Assembly: GCA_035771165.1 (NCBI GenBank)
Contig: JAWNZC010000347.1
Location: forward strand, 1,772,501-1,836,500
Reading direction: 5' to 3'
DNA from: Paragorgia papillata
Lineage: Eukaryota; Cnidaria; Anthozoa; Scleralcyonacea; Coralliidae
Length of the DNA stretch: 64,000 nt
The position numbers and the translations under genes were made by a program. The notes beneath the pieces were generated by a model. It had not been told where the DNA came from. It saw only the letters and a program-made list of their open reading frames with translations, and ran no database searches. Shown here piece after piece: positions 11,037 through 23,305 of this stretch (the stretch's first letter is position 1; the number at the start of each line of letters is the position of its first letter).

Positions 11037-12367
11037 AGGAAAATTAGGTGAAAGAGAATTTCTAGGATCAGAATATATACATTAAGACCAAATTCGGATT
11101 AGTTGCGAAAATGTAACGCCAAAGCCTTGTTACTGGAATTGAAGCGCAATGCTAGTATAGTGCTCTTACCACTAAGCTAAAGAAACGCGCACAAGGGAAC
11201 CTCTGCGAAGGAAAGTGGACAATTTCACTCCGAGATCTATAAGCACGAGTACAGTAAACATCACGGCCTAGCTGGACTGATTATAATGTGATGATTTTTC
11301 ACCCAGTTTGCAAACATCGTAAAACAGCTGCGAAGCAAGGCTTGCTCAAATTATTCCGAAAAACCAGACACAGACACCCGCTGACATAATATAGTGAATT
11401 AAAACGTCCCTCCTATCGCGAGATCCACTATTCCGACAGTATTGAACCTGCGTGCGTTTACAAACAAAATCTTTCAGTCTACTTTAATTTGGTGACCCTG
11501 ACAGTCAGACCACGCTCCCCAATGGGGCTATCAAAATATATGATGAATAAAATAGATACGTATATTGAATAACCATATTAATGTGTTTTTTTTGCGCGGG
11601 GAACAGAAATTTCTTAAAAAAAATTGCGCGGCGCAGGAAAATTTTTAGCATTCTTGGTTGTTAAAGAAGAGATTTTGTAACTACTATACCTACTACATTT
11701 TGTTAGATTCACGAACATATTTCACAAAGTTTTTTACTTCTTGTCAGAAATGTGCGGGTAACGGGTTGATATAAGAAAAATTCTGCGCGGATTCTTTGAC
11801 AAATCTTGAAAATGCGCGGACAGAAATCCAGACGAAAAATTCTGCGCGGGGAACGCGTTCCAAACTTTACAGTCTGGCGGCATATACGATGATTTTTTAG
11901 TTTTCGGTTGACGTTTATACGTTTCTTGTTACTCCCCTCCCAGCTGTGAATAACGTTAGTTAGTTCATTGAATTGTATACATTATCCGGTGTAAATTTTC
12001 TAAACTTGTAATCTGACCTGTGGACTTGTCGGAATCCCCATTTGGAGAACACCCAAACTGTGTTACTGCTCGCCCAAGATATTTTGATGTCACCCTGGGC
12101 GAGAATAACAAGTTTTCAATGTGTGATCTGATCTGATCTAATCTCACCCGAGACCTCCTACTAATCAATGGTCCTAACCCATTATATACACAAGTAGCGT
12201 TCTCGACTTTGAATAAAAAGACACACACATACAGGAGAATTATAAAAACCTTGGCTTTGGTCCCCATATCTATCCTGTTTGATCTGTGTTTTATTAAAAC
12301 AATGCTTGAAAGAAAAAAAAACCGTCGTCAAAACATACGAGTAATTAGACTAAATTTGACTTCTCGA
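11037..12367. other. Unassigned sequence with gcgcgg-rich patch
   Basis: At 11,590-11,860 the phrases tgcgcgg, gaacagaaat and aaaattctgcgcgggg recur several times in both orientations, which suggests a decayed element. No coding potential recognised. Confidence 0.35.
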
Positions 12368-12625
12368 CGAGAAATTCAAGTCGACGTGATTTAAAATTAT
12401 GGTGAATACCACACACTTCAAGACTTGGACCAAATAGTTGCGAAGAAAGTGCCCTAATGACGCTCGCACCTCTAGTCTAGTTTATATGTTATATGTATGT
12501 ATCTTATATACCAAATCTGGTATTTATGTTGTTTGAATAAAGTTCCTCTTGAACGTTTTCACAATATTGTCTCTTTCCGTACGCTCAAATATCATTTTTG
12601 TTTCGCGTAAATTATGAATTAAGCG
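12368..12625 (+). repeat. Dispersed repeat family a, copy 2
   Basis: Matches 3,688-3,870 block by block (gaataccacacacttcaaga, cttggaccaaatag, caaatatcatttttgtttcgcg), with an extra segment of about 100 bp between blocks. Confidence 0.55.
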
Positions 12626-13454
12626 GTAATTTTATACTTGACGTTGCACCGCTTTAGTTCTGTACATATTTATTTCGTTGGTTGACATTATAGTCTCCCT
12701 CCGAAGTACATACAGGTTTAACTCTATTGACTGTATAAGGTTTGGCATCATATTTAGTTGGGTTCATCACTAGCCAAATTTCATGCTGTTTTGATTTCGT
12801 TACGATTTCTGGCAATTTCCGTTCGTTAGGCGTGAGCCGAGCCTTTATTAATAACCCGTGCCAACTGCACGAAAAATTATTGTACTTCCTTTACAAAACG
12901 TAAAACCCGACATGAGAATGGCCCAGAACGAAATGACCTTGAAAGGGAATCGACGAAATTATATTTCCAATAAGCTATGCTGTTTCGGTTACTACAAAGT
13001 CAGACAAGACTAGACCTGGTTAGGACGTCTGGAATAATTTATTTTAGTCAAAACCATCTGACTTCAGATTATCTGTAATATTTTTGCCAGACATTGGACT
13101 TTAAAACGAATCTGTAGTAATCGTAGCTTGCTGATAACCGATCTGTCCCTAATTCAAGCACTTTGTTTTGCCATTTATACACAGTTCATTACCTACAAAT
13201 AGTTATGTATTTGTAATAATTTCAAAGACTTTGAAGATATTGCACATATATAGCGACGAAACGTAGTCAAAACAATTGTTTGGCTTTTGATAGTTTTGAC
13301 CAAATTATGTTTTCCGCCTTGAATTTCTGTCTCGTTTGTATAAGTCGATATTTTTAGTAAATATCACCACGCATTCCCTGTTCCGAATTAACGCTGCCTA
13401 TCGCTCATAGCGCAATGAAATGGTCATTTCAAATTTGGTGGTTTTATTTCATTA

Positions 13455-13701
13455 TTAATTTATTATCGAGTCGGTTTTCTTTGTTCTTCCGAGGTCTTTA
13501 TATCGCATAAAGACCTTGAATAATAATTAGATACGAAATGAAGAAAAAAATAAGGAAAATCTTTGTCCAAGAAGGAAAAAAAAAGACAAAACTTTGTTGG
13601 AAAACCTCCTCAATAATAAATTAAGTCAGATAAATCCCTCGAACGTCGGGATGTATGCGATATAAAGCATACATCCCTCGTTCTCGGGATTTATCTATTA
13701 C
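13455..13701. mobile_element. Foldback element family b, copy 1
   Basis: Shares its whole length with 34,803-35,074. Begins ttaatttattatcgagtcgg and ends cgggatttatctattac. Two internal inverted repeats are visible: gaggtctttat...ataaagacctt, and gataaatccctcga...gtatgcgatata with its complement. This copy lacks about 25 bp of the second hairpin loop found in copy 2. Confidence 0.8.
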
Positions 13702-14191
13702 ATACTGGGGCTTGGTCGAACCGTTCCTTGGTCGACAACAAGAGATACAGTAAATTTTGAATCACTTGCGTTGAGTAAAAATATTGTAGATTCTGCCAAT
13801 ATTAATATATACGATCACTCAGAAAATCTAACCTATAAAAAGTATACATATAAGACAACTATGAATGTACGTTTTAATTATGTTTATAATTAATTTTGAA
13901 CAACGTGTTGACCGATTGCGGAATTGGTAGACATTGACAAAAGAAGACATTTAAATACTTTTACATGCCGTAGTATCTTTGCTCCCCTCGCTCGTCGCTA
14001 CTTGGGTGCCCAGGTAGTGCCCAGGCTAGTGGAACAACAAGTGTTAATTTGTTTGGGTTGGGCTCAGTCCTCCGTCCTAACATCGCCTGCGACCAAAACC
14101 AGAAACAAATGACAGCGTAGCTAGCTTTGAAACGCTTGTAATACGAAGCTGTTGTGATATTATATGCACCTTGAAGTACATTATGGTGATT
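13702..14191. other. Unassigned sequence
   Basis: No recognisable gene, repeat or RNA. Confidence 0.35.
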
Positions 14192-14282
14192 AACTCATTC
14201 CTGTATGTCCGAGGGCTTCCCCAGAGGTGAATAAAATCGTCTGACGTTAGCCAGAAACCACAGACCAGACGAATCAGGAAGT
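14192..14282 (+). mobile_element. Short MITE family c, copy 1
   Basis: Begins aactcattcctgtatgtccg and contains gaggtgaataaaatcgtct and gacgttagccaga. Its right end (gacgaatcaggaag) is diverged from the consensus cggacaggaaagagtt. See 40,600-40,696 for an intact copy. Confidence 0.75.
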
Positions 14283-14584
14283 GTAGTGTCCTTCAAAATA
14301 AACTTTTTTTCTACGTTTTCTCTCTCAGGGAAATACAGTTTCGTTTTACATAGTAGATTATTGGTTTTAAAAGATTATTTATTCGATTCCTATCTATAAC
14401 CGTAACCCAGACAATAATCATTACCATAAACGTTAACTTACCGTATTTATAACCTTGAAAAATTACGGCTCAAAATCATGCAGCAGAAACCAAGATTTAA
14501 TACTTATGTTGCGTATATAATTTGTATAAAAAATAATCACTTCCTTTTCTTGCGCAAATGCTGTCGATTGCGAAAGGTAATGAA

Positions 14585-14946
14585 TGCGCAAACCCAGTTA
14601 TATATATAGTTGGTTGCACAAATTAGAAAGTTGAAAATGAGTTGCGCAACTTAGAAGATATTTAAAAAGCGCAGTTAGTTGCGCAAATCTGATAAAGTTA
14701 AAAAAGCACAGGTAGTTACGCAAATTAGAACGTATAAAAAGCGCAGTTAGCACAAATTAGAAAGTTAAAAAAGCGCAGTTAGTTGCGCAAATTAGAAAAT
14801 TAAAAAAGCGCAATTAGTTGCGCAATTTAGAACGTATAAAAAGCGCAGTTACTAGTTGCGCAAATTAGAAAGTTAAAAAAGCGCAATTTAGAACGTATAA
14901 AAAGCGCAGTTACTAGTTGCGCAAATTAGAAATCTAAAAACGCGCA
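14585..14946. repeat. Minisatellite, GTTGCGCAAATTAGAAAGTT type
   Basis: About ten imperfect units of 32-40 bp: gttgcgcaaattagaaagtt followed by aaaaaagcgcagtta, with variable deletions. Non-coding. Confidence 0.9.
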
Positions 14947-16043
14947 GTGAAGTGGGCCTAGCGCGCTAGCTCGAACCGAATTTCAAAATCTTTTCCAGAT
15001 GTGTTTGGTAATCATAGAAGTCTTGACTTCAGTAACAACTAGTATGTCATAGTTTACCTTTTCGCTTCCGTACGTTGACAGATCTATGTATGGTGGGATG
15101 GTGGCCCAGATACCGTGCCCAGATCAAGTCATGGCTCCAACTTCTGCACTATTGCAAAGGCTTACGATGCATTATATCATTTATCATACACATTATGTCA
15201 TAAACACGATAACCATTACTTGATTGTCAATACTCGAAAGAGACTTAAATACTTATTATGACTTATATCACTTTTGGAAACAGACTCTCCATCAAACATA
15301 TCTTTTTTAGCTTTTTCACTAAACATTGAATAAAAACATACTCGATGTATTTTTAAAACCAATTTTAATAATTCATAAACCCTCCTGTAGTAAATTGTTT
15401 TAAATAAAGATTTTTAATGATTAATTATGTCCATCAGATCGTTCTTTTAATTGCATAAAGATACACGCTCTGATTTCCCATCGCGGTTGTCCTCTTGGTG
15501 GTCAGTCCGATCGAGTAACCCACAGTCTAAACTCACACGTTTTATCACAACATTCGAGAGCCAATCGTAAATAAGAATAAACTGCGACTAAACAAATGGA
15601 TACACCAGTTTGACAATCGCGCAAAAAAATCTTTGCGTGTAATTGTAGATGAGTCATTATTTGCATAGCCATGCCAGACATTTAAAAACGCTAGAATTTG
15701 CAAAATTTGCATCGTTAGACCGCCACCTCAGCTAACTAAACAAACATAATTGTAAAATTTACGCTCTATTTACACAAGTGGTTGGAAGTCGTTTTTGCGT
15801 CGCTCTTGCAGGAGTCAATTCTACTATTATACTAATATACACAAACAAGTCTATAAGATAAGTCCTCGGAAATGAACAAGAGATATCACTTAAATATGTA
15901 GATGTTTATGAAGTCTGTTTAACTAAGAGAAACAAGGAACTTACGTCGATGGTTATTGCACCAAAGCAAGTTCTAGGTGTCATTTCGCGGCCGACACGGT
16001 GCGACTCGGAATATTGTTCTCCGGGGTAGGTGACTCCTTCGTC
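14947..16043. other. 3' flank of the first SoxE gene
   Basis: Repeat-poor sequence that should contain the SoxE 3' UTR and polyadenylation site. The nearest ATTAAA on the minus strand is at 15,446-15,451, about 600 nt past the stop codon. No canonical AATAAA lies closer, so the transcript end is uncertain. Confidence 0.35.
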
Positions 16044-17207
16044 TTACAGTGATGTGTAACTCGACCATTGCGAGATTTTCGACGTTACTGTTATGTTCGG
16101 GGGCGTTGGGTATTTGGCCGTGTATTCCTTGCTCGAGCTGATAGCGTTGCCATGCGGAGTACAGCTATAGAGTAGTTGGGGATGTTCGATGTCAGTCGTT
16201 AGGTTCACCGCTGTAGCCGTAATGAAAGGAAGGATATGTTGAGTCGGCGATGATGATGTGTAAGGTGGTGGCGGATATGGAGGTGGTGTTTCTGGTGGAC
16301 TGCATGCGCCTAAGTGGTAGACAGTACTTGATGAAGAATTCACCGAGCTTACACTGCTCGATGGCGGTGCGACTGTCAGCGTGTTCTGGTACACACCAGC
16401 GGTCGTACTGGCCAGATATAACTGTTCGAAATCTGTCCCTTCAATGTCGCTCATTGATATTAAATCGCCGGTCAAGTCTCCGACATCAACGTTGTCAAAA
16501 TCTAGTGTTTCGCTCGGTTCTTTTTTGACTCCAGGTACGCCGTCTGCGATCAAAGTCGCGTTAAACGATATAGGCAAGTCGCCGTTGACTTGACCGGACT
16601 CTGCGCTTTCAACCTCGTCAAATGTCAGTTGTCTTTCGGGTGAACTAGCGCGCGATGAGCTCGTTGAGAATTCAGAATCGGTATTACTCGGTCGTCTTTC
16701 TTTGTCCTCCTCGTCGTCGTCTGCTGTGTCGGATTTCAAAACTCTTAGGATATCTTTAGCGGTGATGGTACAATCCGTTCGCTCGGGACTCGCTTCTCCT
16801 TTCTGTCGCTTGCGGCGTGGTTGATACTTGTAGTCTGGGTGATCTCGCTTATGCTTCAGACGCAGTCTCTCGGCCTCGTCTATAAACGGTTTCTTTTCCC
16901 TCTCGTCAAGCAGTTTCCAGAGTTTTCCCAGAGTTTTACTCAGCTCAGCGTTGTGAAGGTTCGGGAACTGGTCGGCCAGCTTTCGTCGAGCCGCTTGCGC
17001 GTAGACCATGAACGCATTCATTGGCCTTTTCACATGTGGCTTTTGCTTACTGCTTCCATTGACCCGCAGCGGTAAAGGTAGCAAACTCCAATCACAGCCC
17101 TCCAGAACATTATTCACGGCTTTTGATATAGCAGTATTTAGTCCAGCTTCGCTTTCGACTGCTACCGTGAAATTTCCATTCTGATAACTCTTCGTCTCGA
17201 TGTTCAT
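16044..17207 (-). CDS. SoxE: SoxE-group HMG-box transcription factor (canonical copy)
   Basis: A 387-residue nuclear DNA-binding protein of the Sox8/9/10 group. Residues about 24-56 match the SoxE dimerisation domain ([11 protein letters not shown], then [15 protein letters not shown]). The HMG box runs 58-133 with the SoxE-specific AQAARRK, the minor-groove wedge Phe66-Met67, and a basic tail (QPRRKRQKG) acting as nuclear-localisation signal. Residues 235-265 ([17 protein letters not shown]...FEQLYL) correspond to the conserved acidic transactivation segment of SoxE proteins. VKKEP at 227-231 fits a SUMO site. PPPY and PPPPY near 308-316 are possible WW-domain ligands. The tail SSYTSL recalls the VYTxL ending of vertebrate SoxE. 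Start: an in-frame TAA lies three codons upstream of the ATG. Unusual: no intron, although vertebrate SoxE genes are split within the box, and Tyr69 replaces the usual Trp. Confidence 0.95.
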   Translation of the reverse strand: MNIETKSYQNGNFTVAVESEAGLNTAISKAVNNVLEGCDWSLLPLPLRVNGSSKQKPHVKRPMNAFMVYAQAARRKLADQFPNLHNAELSKTLGKLWKLLDEREKKPFIDEAERLRLKHKRDHPDYKYQPRRKRQKGEASPERTDCTITAKDILRVLKSDTADDDEEDKERRPSNTDSEFSTSSSRASSPERQLTFDEVESAESGQVNGDLPISFNATLIADGVPGVKKEPSETLDFDNVDVGDLTGDLISMSDIEGTDFEQLYLASTTAGVYQNTLTVAPPSSSVSSVNSSSSTVYHLGACSPPETPPPYPPPPYTSSSPTQHILPFITATAVNLTTDIEHPQLLYSCTPHGNAISSSKEYTAKYPTPPNITVTSKISQWSSYTSL

Positions 17208-17295
17208 CTTTGATTAGTTCTGGATTTGAAATCGCTTGCTCTGCACTTTCGCTTGCCTGTCCACCGCTCTTGACGTTCTCTCAAGGAAAGAAACA

Positions 17296-17303
17296 CTTTA
17301 TAT
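17296..17303 (-). promoter_or_regulatory. TATA-like box of the first SoxE gene
   Basis: Minus strand reads cATATAAAGtg about 90 bp upstream of the ATG. Transcription starting some 30 bp downstream would leave a 5' UTR of about 60 nt with no room for an intron. The second SoxE gene has the same arrangement. Confidence 0.55.
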
Positions 17304-19491
17304 GAAGCTGATATCTCCTCGCACGATACATCTCAAGAATAATTTGCTAGATCTTTATTGGACGACAGTGACAAGATTATTACTTCCTTCCGTACTACGG
17401 GCATAAGGATACAGTATTACCAAATCGATAATCTAATTGGCTACTCTCAGTTGGATATAACCAATCACACACCTGCGTTTCACAGTAGGAGTACTGCTAG
17501 GCGTTACGTTACTGTGGCGTGCCAGGTATTCTCACGTGAACGAATTCTTGGGTGTCAACTGACGCGACCTGTAAACATCTATTATGTAAATACCTTAAAC
17601 CAACCCAATCCGATTGGAATAAACGTCTCCCAGTTCTGGAATTCCAAACTGGCCACATCCTATTCACCTCCGAAAATATCTCTCCGCGCACAACAGACCG
17701 GGTGTGTTTCTGCGCAAACGGGTGAAAACGGGGGAAAGTGAAACTAGGGTAGATAAATCCCTGTAGGGTAATTTCTTTCACCTTCTGGACACTTCATGGC
17801 TTTCTTCATTTCACACTGTCAAGAACCTCACTGTAATGACAGACACTACGCCCCATTTTGCGACAGAAATATCCGTGCATCACGGTTGCGTTTCAACGTA
17901 AAGTTTCCTGCGCCTGTATTCGCTTGCTCAAGAATTGCACGCGAGGAAAAACAGCGACGTGAATTGAACGAGAATTAGAGTGCGCGTCAATTGAGTTTGC
18001 ATTTAGTGAATATCTCTATGCGCTTTTCCCTAACCCCTGTGTTGATAGGCCAGATTGACTAATGGAATGAAGAGTTTTGACGATGTAATCGTTATTAACA
18101 GACAACCATGTCACGATCGCGTGTGGCGTCTGATTTGAGCCATTCAGTTCTCGTCTCTAAACTACACGAAAAGAAAATCACTCGAGTTTATAATTTGTTT
18201 ATAATTTGCCAACGTTTGTACGATTTTGTAATGCAATATTGGTCAGACATAACCGACTAATCCCCTCGGGGCATTTACTCTCAGATGATATTTTTAGAGT
18301 GTACGTCGTCTTCGACCACAAAATTGTTGGGTTTTTTATTTTTTATATAAATTTTTCTACCCGAGGTACTTTCCGTGGGAGCAATTCACGGTGAATATTG
18401 GCTTTAGTCTATCTCGGAGTGCGAGAGGTTTCATGTAGTCCGCGCAGTGGGGCTTAATCGGTTCGATTATCGATATGCTTTGATGTATGCATAATTGTTT
18501 GGATAGTTAGATATAGGTCAGGTATTTGCTTCGGATCTGGTTTTGTCTATGCACGCGACGTTTACTCTGTAAATTTCCACGGACCCGGAAAGATCACTGG
18601 CAAATTGATGTATCGAGAAAACAGCTTGACCTTCTCAAACTACAACGTCAGCAATAATTGTATCTTGTCACTTCACACGTCGGCCATGTTGCACAGGTCT
18701 CCCGACACGAAAGTTGCTCGTTCTGTTTATTTACTTATGATATTCCAAGCACTATGGATTCCTAGGTGTAAGATTTCTCGTTTGACTTTATCCTAATAGT
18801 TATCACATGTGGAAATGCATCTGTGTGGTGGTTCAATCCATTGCGTGTACCTTACTCTACTGTATTTGTTTTGATGTTAAAATCTGTCAGTGCCAAATAA
18901 AAATTAATTGGATTTAGAATATACAAGTTCGCTGTGGTTGTATGGGGACAAAAACTTAACTGGGACTTAACCGGTTTTACTTAACGTCCCACAAGTATTG
19001 ATCGGTCTGATAACTCTTGTATCCATTCGGCTTCTGTTGACATTTTAATCTGTCGCCTGGGACATGCGTAGAAAAGGGTGGAGGCATTATTGTGCTCAAA
19101 TTGTGTAATTTGTTTGCGTAAATTTTGCACAGTTTGGGTTCTCGTGCGGTTCTCGTAGAAGCCGCAAGTGACGCTCTGTCAACACGACTATCGTGAGGCG
19201 AGTAGAAGGATATTTTTGCTATCTATCTGTCACCTAAACTTGGCATGCATTCAATCGGAGGCCTGCAACGTTTAAACTTTAAACAACAGTTGATCCACGG
19301 CATTTAGCAGTGTTGAAATACAAATCGAAATATATAGTAAGGTTCGAGTACTGACGGAAATATTGAACTTAGTTTCTGACGTTTCGAGCGAAGGCCACTG
19401 TCTAATTATAAGCAAGATCACAGTATTTCGTTTTGTTGTTGATGCGACATCTGAAAACGGAGACGAACAGAAGACGTGTTGCTCGTTTATT
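17304..19491. other. Repeat-poor upstream flank of the first SoxE gene
   Basis: Roughly 2 kb with almost none of the repeat families that fill the rest of the window until 19,330. Short ORFs here have no recognisable domains. It is the natural place for cis-regulatory sequence, but I cannot define individual sites. A decayed copy of the cgaaatatatagtaaggtt repeat lies at 19,330-19,400. Confidence 0.4.
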
Positions 19492-19555
19492 TTTACCTTA
19501 TCTTATTCTTACCTTATTTTATTTTATTTTATTTTATTTTATTTTATTTTATTAA
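19492..19555. repeat. (TTTTA)n microsatellite
   Basis: About a dozen units of ttatt/ttttatttta on the plus strand. Confidence 0.9.
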
Positions 19556-19951
19556 CTTTGCCATATACATATTAAATACAAACATAAATACAGACGTTAA
19601 GACAATAAGGCTGGGTAAAACCGCAAACAGCTAACGCTAATTACTTTACCTAAACAAAGTATATACGATACTTAAATAAGACACGACGATGTATAGGGTA
19701 AACATTCAATATGATCCAATATTCAGTGGGTCTGAGCTGTGTCGCACTTCAAGCATATACTTTTCTAAGCCGAAGAATACGGTTTGAGTACTGCCGAAAT
19801 TATTGAACGTATATTTGTAAGGTTTCGAGTGAAGGCCCCTGTTTATACATGAAGCGGATTGAGTGTTCAAGTTAAATCTCCCATGTTGTTTCTCGTCAGA
19901 GTGAAACGGGAGGAATTATATAGTTCATCTGAGAAATTCCACGAGAGAAAG

Positions 19952-19997
19952 GGAAGAATGGGGACCTTAAGCATGCTAGGACGACGAGTCGACGGCA
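19952..19997 (+). mobile_element. Terminal fragment of MITE family d
   Basis: ggggaccttaagcatgctag followed by gacgacgagtcgacggc matches the left end of the element at 33,618-33,997 (agggactttaagatgctagg, acgacgacggcgg). Only the end is present. Confidence 0.55.
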
Positions 19998-20064
19998 ATT
20001 AATTTACTGTATTTAAAAGAAACCATAGTATTTTATAAGATACTGGACAAGCAGAGAAAACTCT

Positions 20065-20150
20065 ACTTGGCCCGGCTGGGATTCGAACCCGCGACCTTCG
20101 GTTTACTAGTCCGATGCTCTGCCAACTGGAGCTACAGGTCAAGTTTGGAG
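20065..20150 (-). mobile_element. tRNA-derived repeat or tRNA pseudogene (Thr-AGT-like)
   Basis: On the minus strand: tagctccagttggcagagc (box A), a stem TCGGA/ACCGA with loop CTAGTAA (anticodon position AGT, U33 present), and gcgggttcgaatccc (box B). The acceptor stem and the outer T-stem pairs do not pair, and the 31-39 pair is A-A. No TTTT follows directly. I read it as a tRNA-Thr-like pseudogene or SINE head, not a working tRNA gene. Confidence 0.6.
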
Positions 20151-20330
20151 CTGAAGGTCGTACTTTCGATATTTCGAAACAGACTAGTTTCTTCAATATC
20201 TAGGCAACAGTCTATAAACTCGTGGGACAATATCTATTTTATTTGATATCTATTTTGATATCTAAACAATATCTATGAACTCGTGGGACATGAACCATCT
20301 CGGACAGATGGTCTACTCTTAAATGGACGA

Positions 20331-20826
20331 GGTAGGGTAACCTTTGAAACGAGTCAAAAGATAGCCCTTGTTTACATGGAGTGAGGTTGTCCCTTGTAGA
20401 AGGGATAACTCTTCTAATAGGGTCACCTTGGTTCAGCGTGACTTTTACTATATTTTCGGTTTACATGTTATTGTTGGCGTCATTTGCTTGATATCTTCAA
20501 AAGATTTCACAAGGCCTGGTGTATAAGAACAGGAAGGGCAGCAAGATTGCTAAAATCATTAAGATATTTTGTTCGGTACGCGTTTTTCCCCCCTCATTGA
20601 AACATAACCCGGCTGCCAGGGTCACCCTAGCAAACGCGTTTACATGGTTTATGTAAACAAAAGGATAGCCCTGCCGCCAGGTTTACCCTAGCAAGCAGAT
20701 AGGGTAACCCTCCTCCTAGGATAACCCTCCCTATCATGTGAAACAAACCTTAAAATAAATAGGAAAATACAATAGAGGAGGGTAACCCTTCTAGAAGGTG
20801 GTTACCCTGAGGGTAACAAGGGTTAA
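20331..20826. repeat. Element rich in gggtaaccct motifs
   Basis: gggtaacc / ggttaccc motifs occur many times in both orientations between tagcccttgtttacatggag and gagggtaacaagggtt. The overall inverted arrangement suggests a decayed MITE with ccctTGTTTACATGg-like ends, related in style to the TTA/TAA-flanked elements elsewhere. Confidence 0.5.
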
Positions 20827-21720
20827 GCCATTTCTTTCTCACTTGGCCTGCACCCAATTTAAAATTTAAAAAAACCACTCCCGATTGATCTTTTTACGCG
20901 TCAAATAAAACGCGTCTATATTAACTGACCGCAAAATAATTCACTCACTTGGCGTGCACCCAATTTAAAACAAAAAAAAAAAAACTTTGAACCTCAGGTG
21001 ACATGACATATCACACCATCACGGAAATAAGATCTTTGCGGATAAGAAACATGGTTACTTCAGTTATTCTGATGACCTGTTTGTCACTGTGCCAAAATCC
21101 TGGTCCTGATAGCTTGTATACTTTGAAAATAAAAATAAGTGCCCAGCAAATGACTTTAAGACGTTTCGCGACGTTTACTCCTCTGTGTGTAGAAAATTTA
21201 TTCTGTCCATGGCCTAAATTCCAAATATTAATTAAGAGGCTTATTGAACTGATTAAACTACGAGAACAATTTCAGGTGATTCCATTTCAACTCCCTCTTC
21301 TTGGATGTGATATAGCCAAATATGGATGTAAAATAACACTAAGAATAAGGCTTTTTACGTCGGTACTATCGAATAACCAACAATAAATTATCACACCAGA
21401 AATCCAACTTTTAGTTTATTATAGACAGATAAGCTCTACTGCTGTTGAGTGAAGAGCAAAGCAGAAAAGAAAAACAAATTACATTTGAAAAAAAAAGGAA
21501 AATTATCTGGCTGTTGTAATTTTGGAGACTTGACCGCACGCGTGCAGTATTTAGTTTTGTGTACCTATGCGTGCGACTTCTGGGTTCCGCCTTCCTGTAT
21601 TTTGTAAAGATTTATTTTTAAAAAAGCATGACGTTTTAAATCTTTAGCTGCTTAAGACTGGATTATAACACGCTAGAACTAGTAATCTTCAAGACGTCAT
21701 GTGCATGTTATTTAATAGAA
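20827..21720. other. Unassigned sequence with a local duplication
   Basis: The phrase cacttggcctgcacccaatt followed by taaaa occurs twice, about 98 bp apart (20,840 and 20,946). A 127-codon ORF at 21,003-21,386 has no recognisable domain apart from a QNPGP string, which I do not consider sufficient evidence for a gene. Confidence 0.35.
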
Positions 21721-21721
21721 C

Positions 21722-21870
21722 TGAAGCTCTCGTTGCGAGCACTCGTGGTTTTGAGATTTACAACCCAGGACTTTTTCTTTGTTTATAAGCTCTCGTTATT
21801 AAACGACCAACTGTAGTTACGACCAGTATTTCACATCCCCGAGGTGGTCGCTTAGGGAGGTTTATTCAAC
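21722..21870 (-). repeat. Dispersed repeat e, copy 1
   Basis: The complement reads aagcgaccacctcggggatg, then gtgaaatactggtcgtaact and aacgagagcttataaacaaa. The same order is seen at 38,714-38,830. Confidence 0.6.
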
Positions 21871-22672
21871 TGTACGCAAACACAGTCGCAACTTGCAACG
21901 CATACAAGCAATTTTAAATGATGTCTCCACGAATAGAATTCTTAACCAGACCGAACTGTAGTCCGACTTATGTCGCCCGGTTTTTTGGTTCCCGTGCAAC
22001 ATTTTACGAGCAACGTCGGTTGTTCTTGGATACCACCTACAACGATCGAAGTGGTTCGCAATTTTTGTTTCCTAAACAAACATATACGGGGAGAAAGTAA
22101 ATAAATAAAGGAGCAGAAATGAGAAATCACGCACGGATTAAAACAAAACCGCTATACCGGGAGAAAAATATTTTTACACGCAAATACAGACACGCGCGTA
22201 ATATAACTCAAGTATGTACCATATATAGTATTGCCGAAGGCTGGCCTGGTTTCCACTATGAAATTTCGACATCTTGCAAGAATCGCACAAGTCAATAGCG
22301 AAGCGCACAGTTACTATTTATAGACCAAAACTCAGCCAAACAACCCAAAATTGAATCTCGAGGGATTTCTAATGAGCCATTTTCTTTTGTTGGAAATGCA
22401 AGAATAAATTATAAACTCAGACAAACATGAATTTGACGTCATCTCGGTGCGCTTCGCTATAATTGCATGCCTATAGGCGTCTACCGTTCGCGAGGGCAGG
22501 CAAACTGCTCGGTAAAGCTAGCTAAAAACTATAAATTGTGTCGCTTTTGTTGGCAAATTATCAGTAAGTTGATGATGATGTAACATGATGTAACGGCATG
22601 GATAGCTCATTTCAACAACTGGGCTGACATATAGAGGGACCAAGTTGATTGACGAAATTCGCAGCAAGGCCA
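21871..22672. other. Unassigned sequence
   Basis: No gene or repeat identified. The phrase gaagcgcac / gtgcgcttcgc occurs inverted at about 22,300 and 22,447. Confidence 0.35.
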
Positions 22673-22676
22673 GTAA

Positions 22677-23250
22677 GGCACTGTTTACATGAAGCGGATC
22701 GGAGTGTTCAAGTTAAATCTCCTTGTTGTGTTTACATGAAGAAGATTGAAAGTTTTCGATCTGATGGCTTAAGTCAATCCACGAAGTTGAGTTGGTTGAC
22801 TTGAGATTCGAGCAAGGATGGACTTGAATGTCTCTAAATAGTGAAATAAAAGTAGCGTGTTGCGTAGGCATAGAAACAACAATCGAAGTATAGTAAGGTT
22901 AGATATACTGCCGAAACAGAGAACGTAGGAATCTAACGTTTCGAGCGAAGGCCCTTTTCTCTCTTTTCTCCCAATCCACGTTTCTCTCTGACGAAGGGCC
23001 TTCGCTCGAAACGTTAGATTCCTACGTTCTCTGTTTCGGCAGTATATCTAACCTTACTATATTTCGATTATTGATTCTGATAGGCGGACATTGAGGAAAG
23101 CTCAGAAAATACTAATAGTGTTGAAAACCCGCTTACAAAAAGCAAAAACAGATCGGTGATTTTCCATGTAAACATGCATACCCGGATTAACTTCAATCGC
23201 GTTTTTCGATCCGATTAGACTGTCCATCCGCTTCATGTATAAACATGGCC
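22677..23250. mobile_element. Tourist-like MITE with TAA target duplication, containing a nested insertion
   Basis: Outer ends are taa|ggcactgtttacatgaagcg and the complement of ccgcttcatgtataaacatggcc|taa, so TIRs of about 22 bp with TAA on both sides. TWA target duplications and GGC-starting TIRs are typical of PIF/Harbinger-derived MITEs. Its interior is interrupted by the palindromic repeat at 22,840-23,085. A partial copy of the same MITE end is at 19,836-19,880. Confidence 0.75.
22840..23085. repeat. Head-to-head pair of the cgaaacgtt repeat (near-perfect palindrome)
   Basis: Left arm from aatcgaagtatagtaaggtt through gaacgtaggaatctaacg and tttcgagcgaagggcc-like sequence to about 22,953. 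Right arm from ctctgacgaagggcc (22,987) to its complement ending ttcgatt (23,069). Arms about 80 bp, spacer about 35 bp. The left arm extends further, to tgaaataaaagtagcgtgtt, as does the single copy at 50,098-50,235. Two copies of one repeat sit in inverted orientation inside a MITE. Confidence 0.8.
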
Positions 23251-23305
23251 TAAGATCGTGAAACCATGCAAATGTTTGCACTTGCTGAAAACATTGTATT
23301 TTTAA

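Noticed and set aside
16250..17075. Antisense ORFs of 70-92 codons across the first SoxE gene
   Set aside because: Shadow frames of a real gene with no features of their own.
21003..21386. 127-codon ORF with CQNPGPD, reminiscent of a 2A-like or LINE ORF start
   Set aside because: The NPGP string alone is weak, the expected acidic residue pattern before it is absent, and no endonuclease motifs follow.
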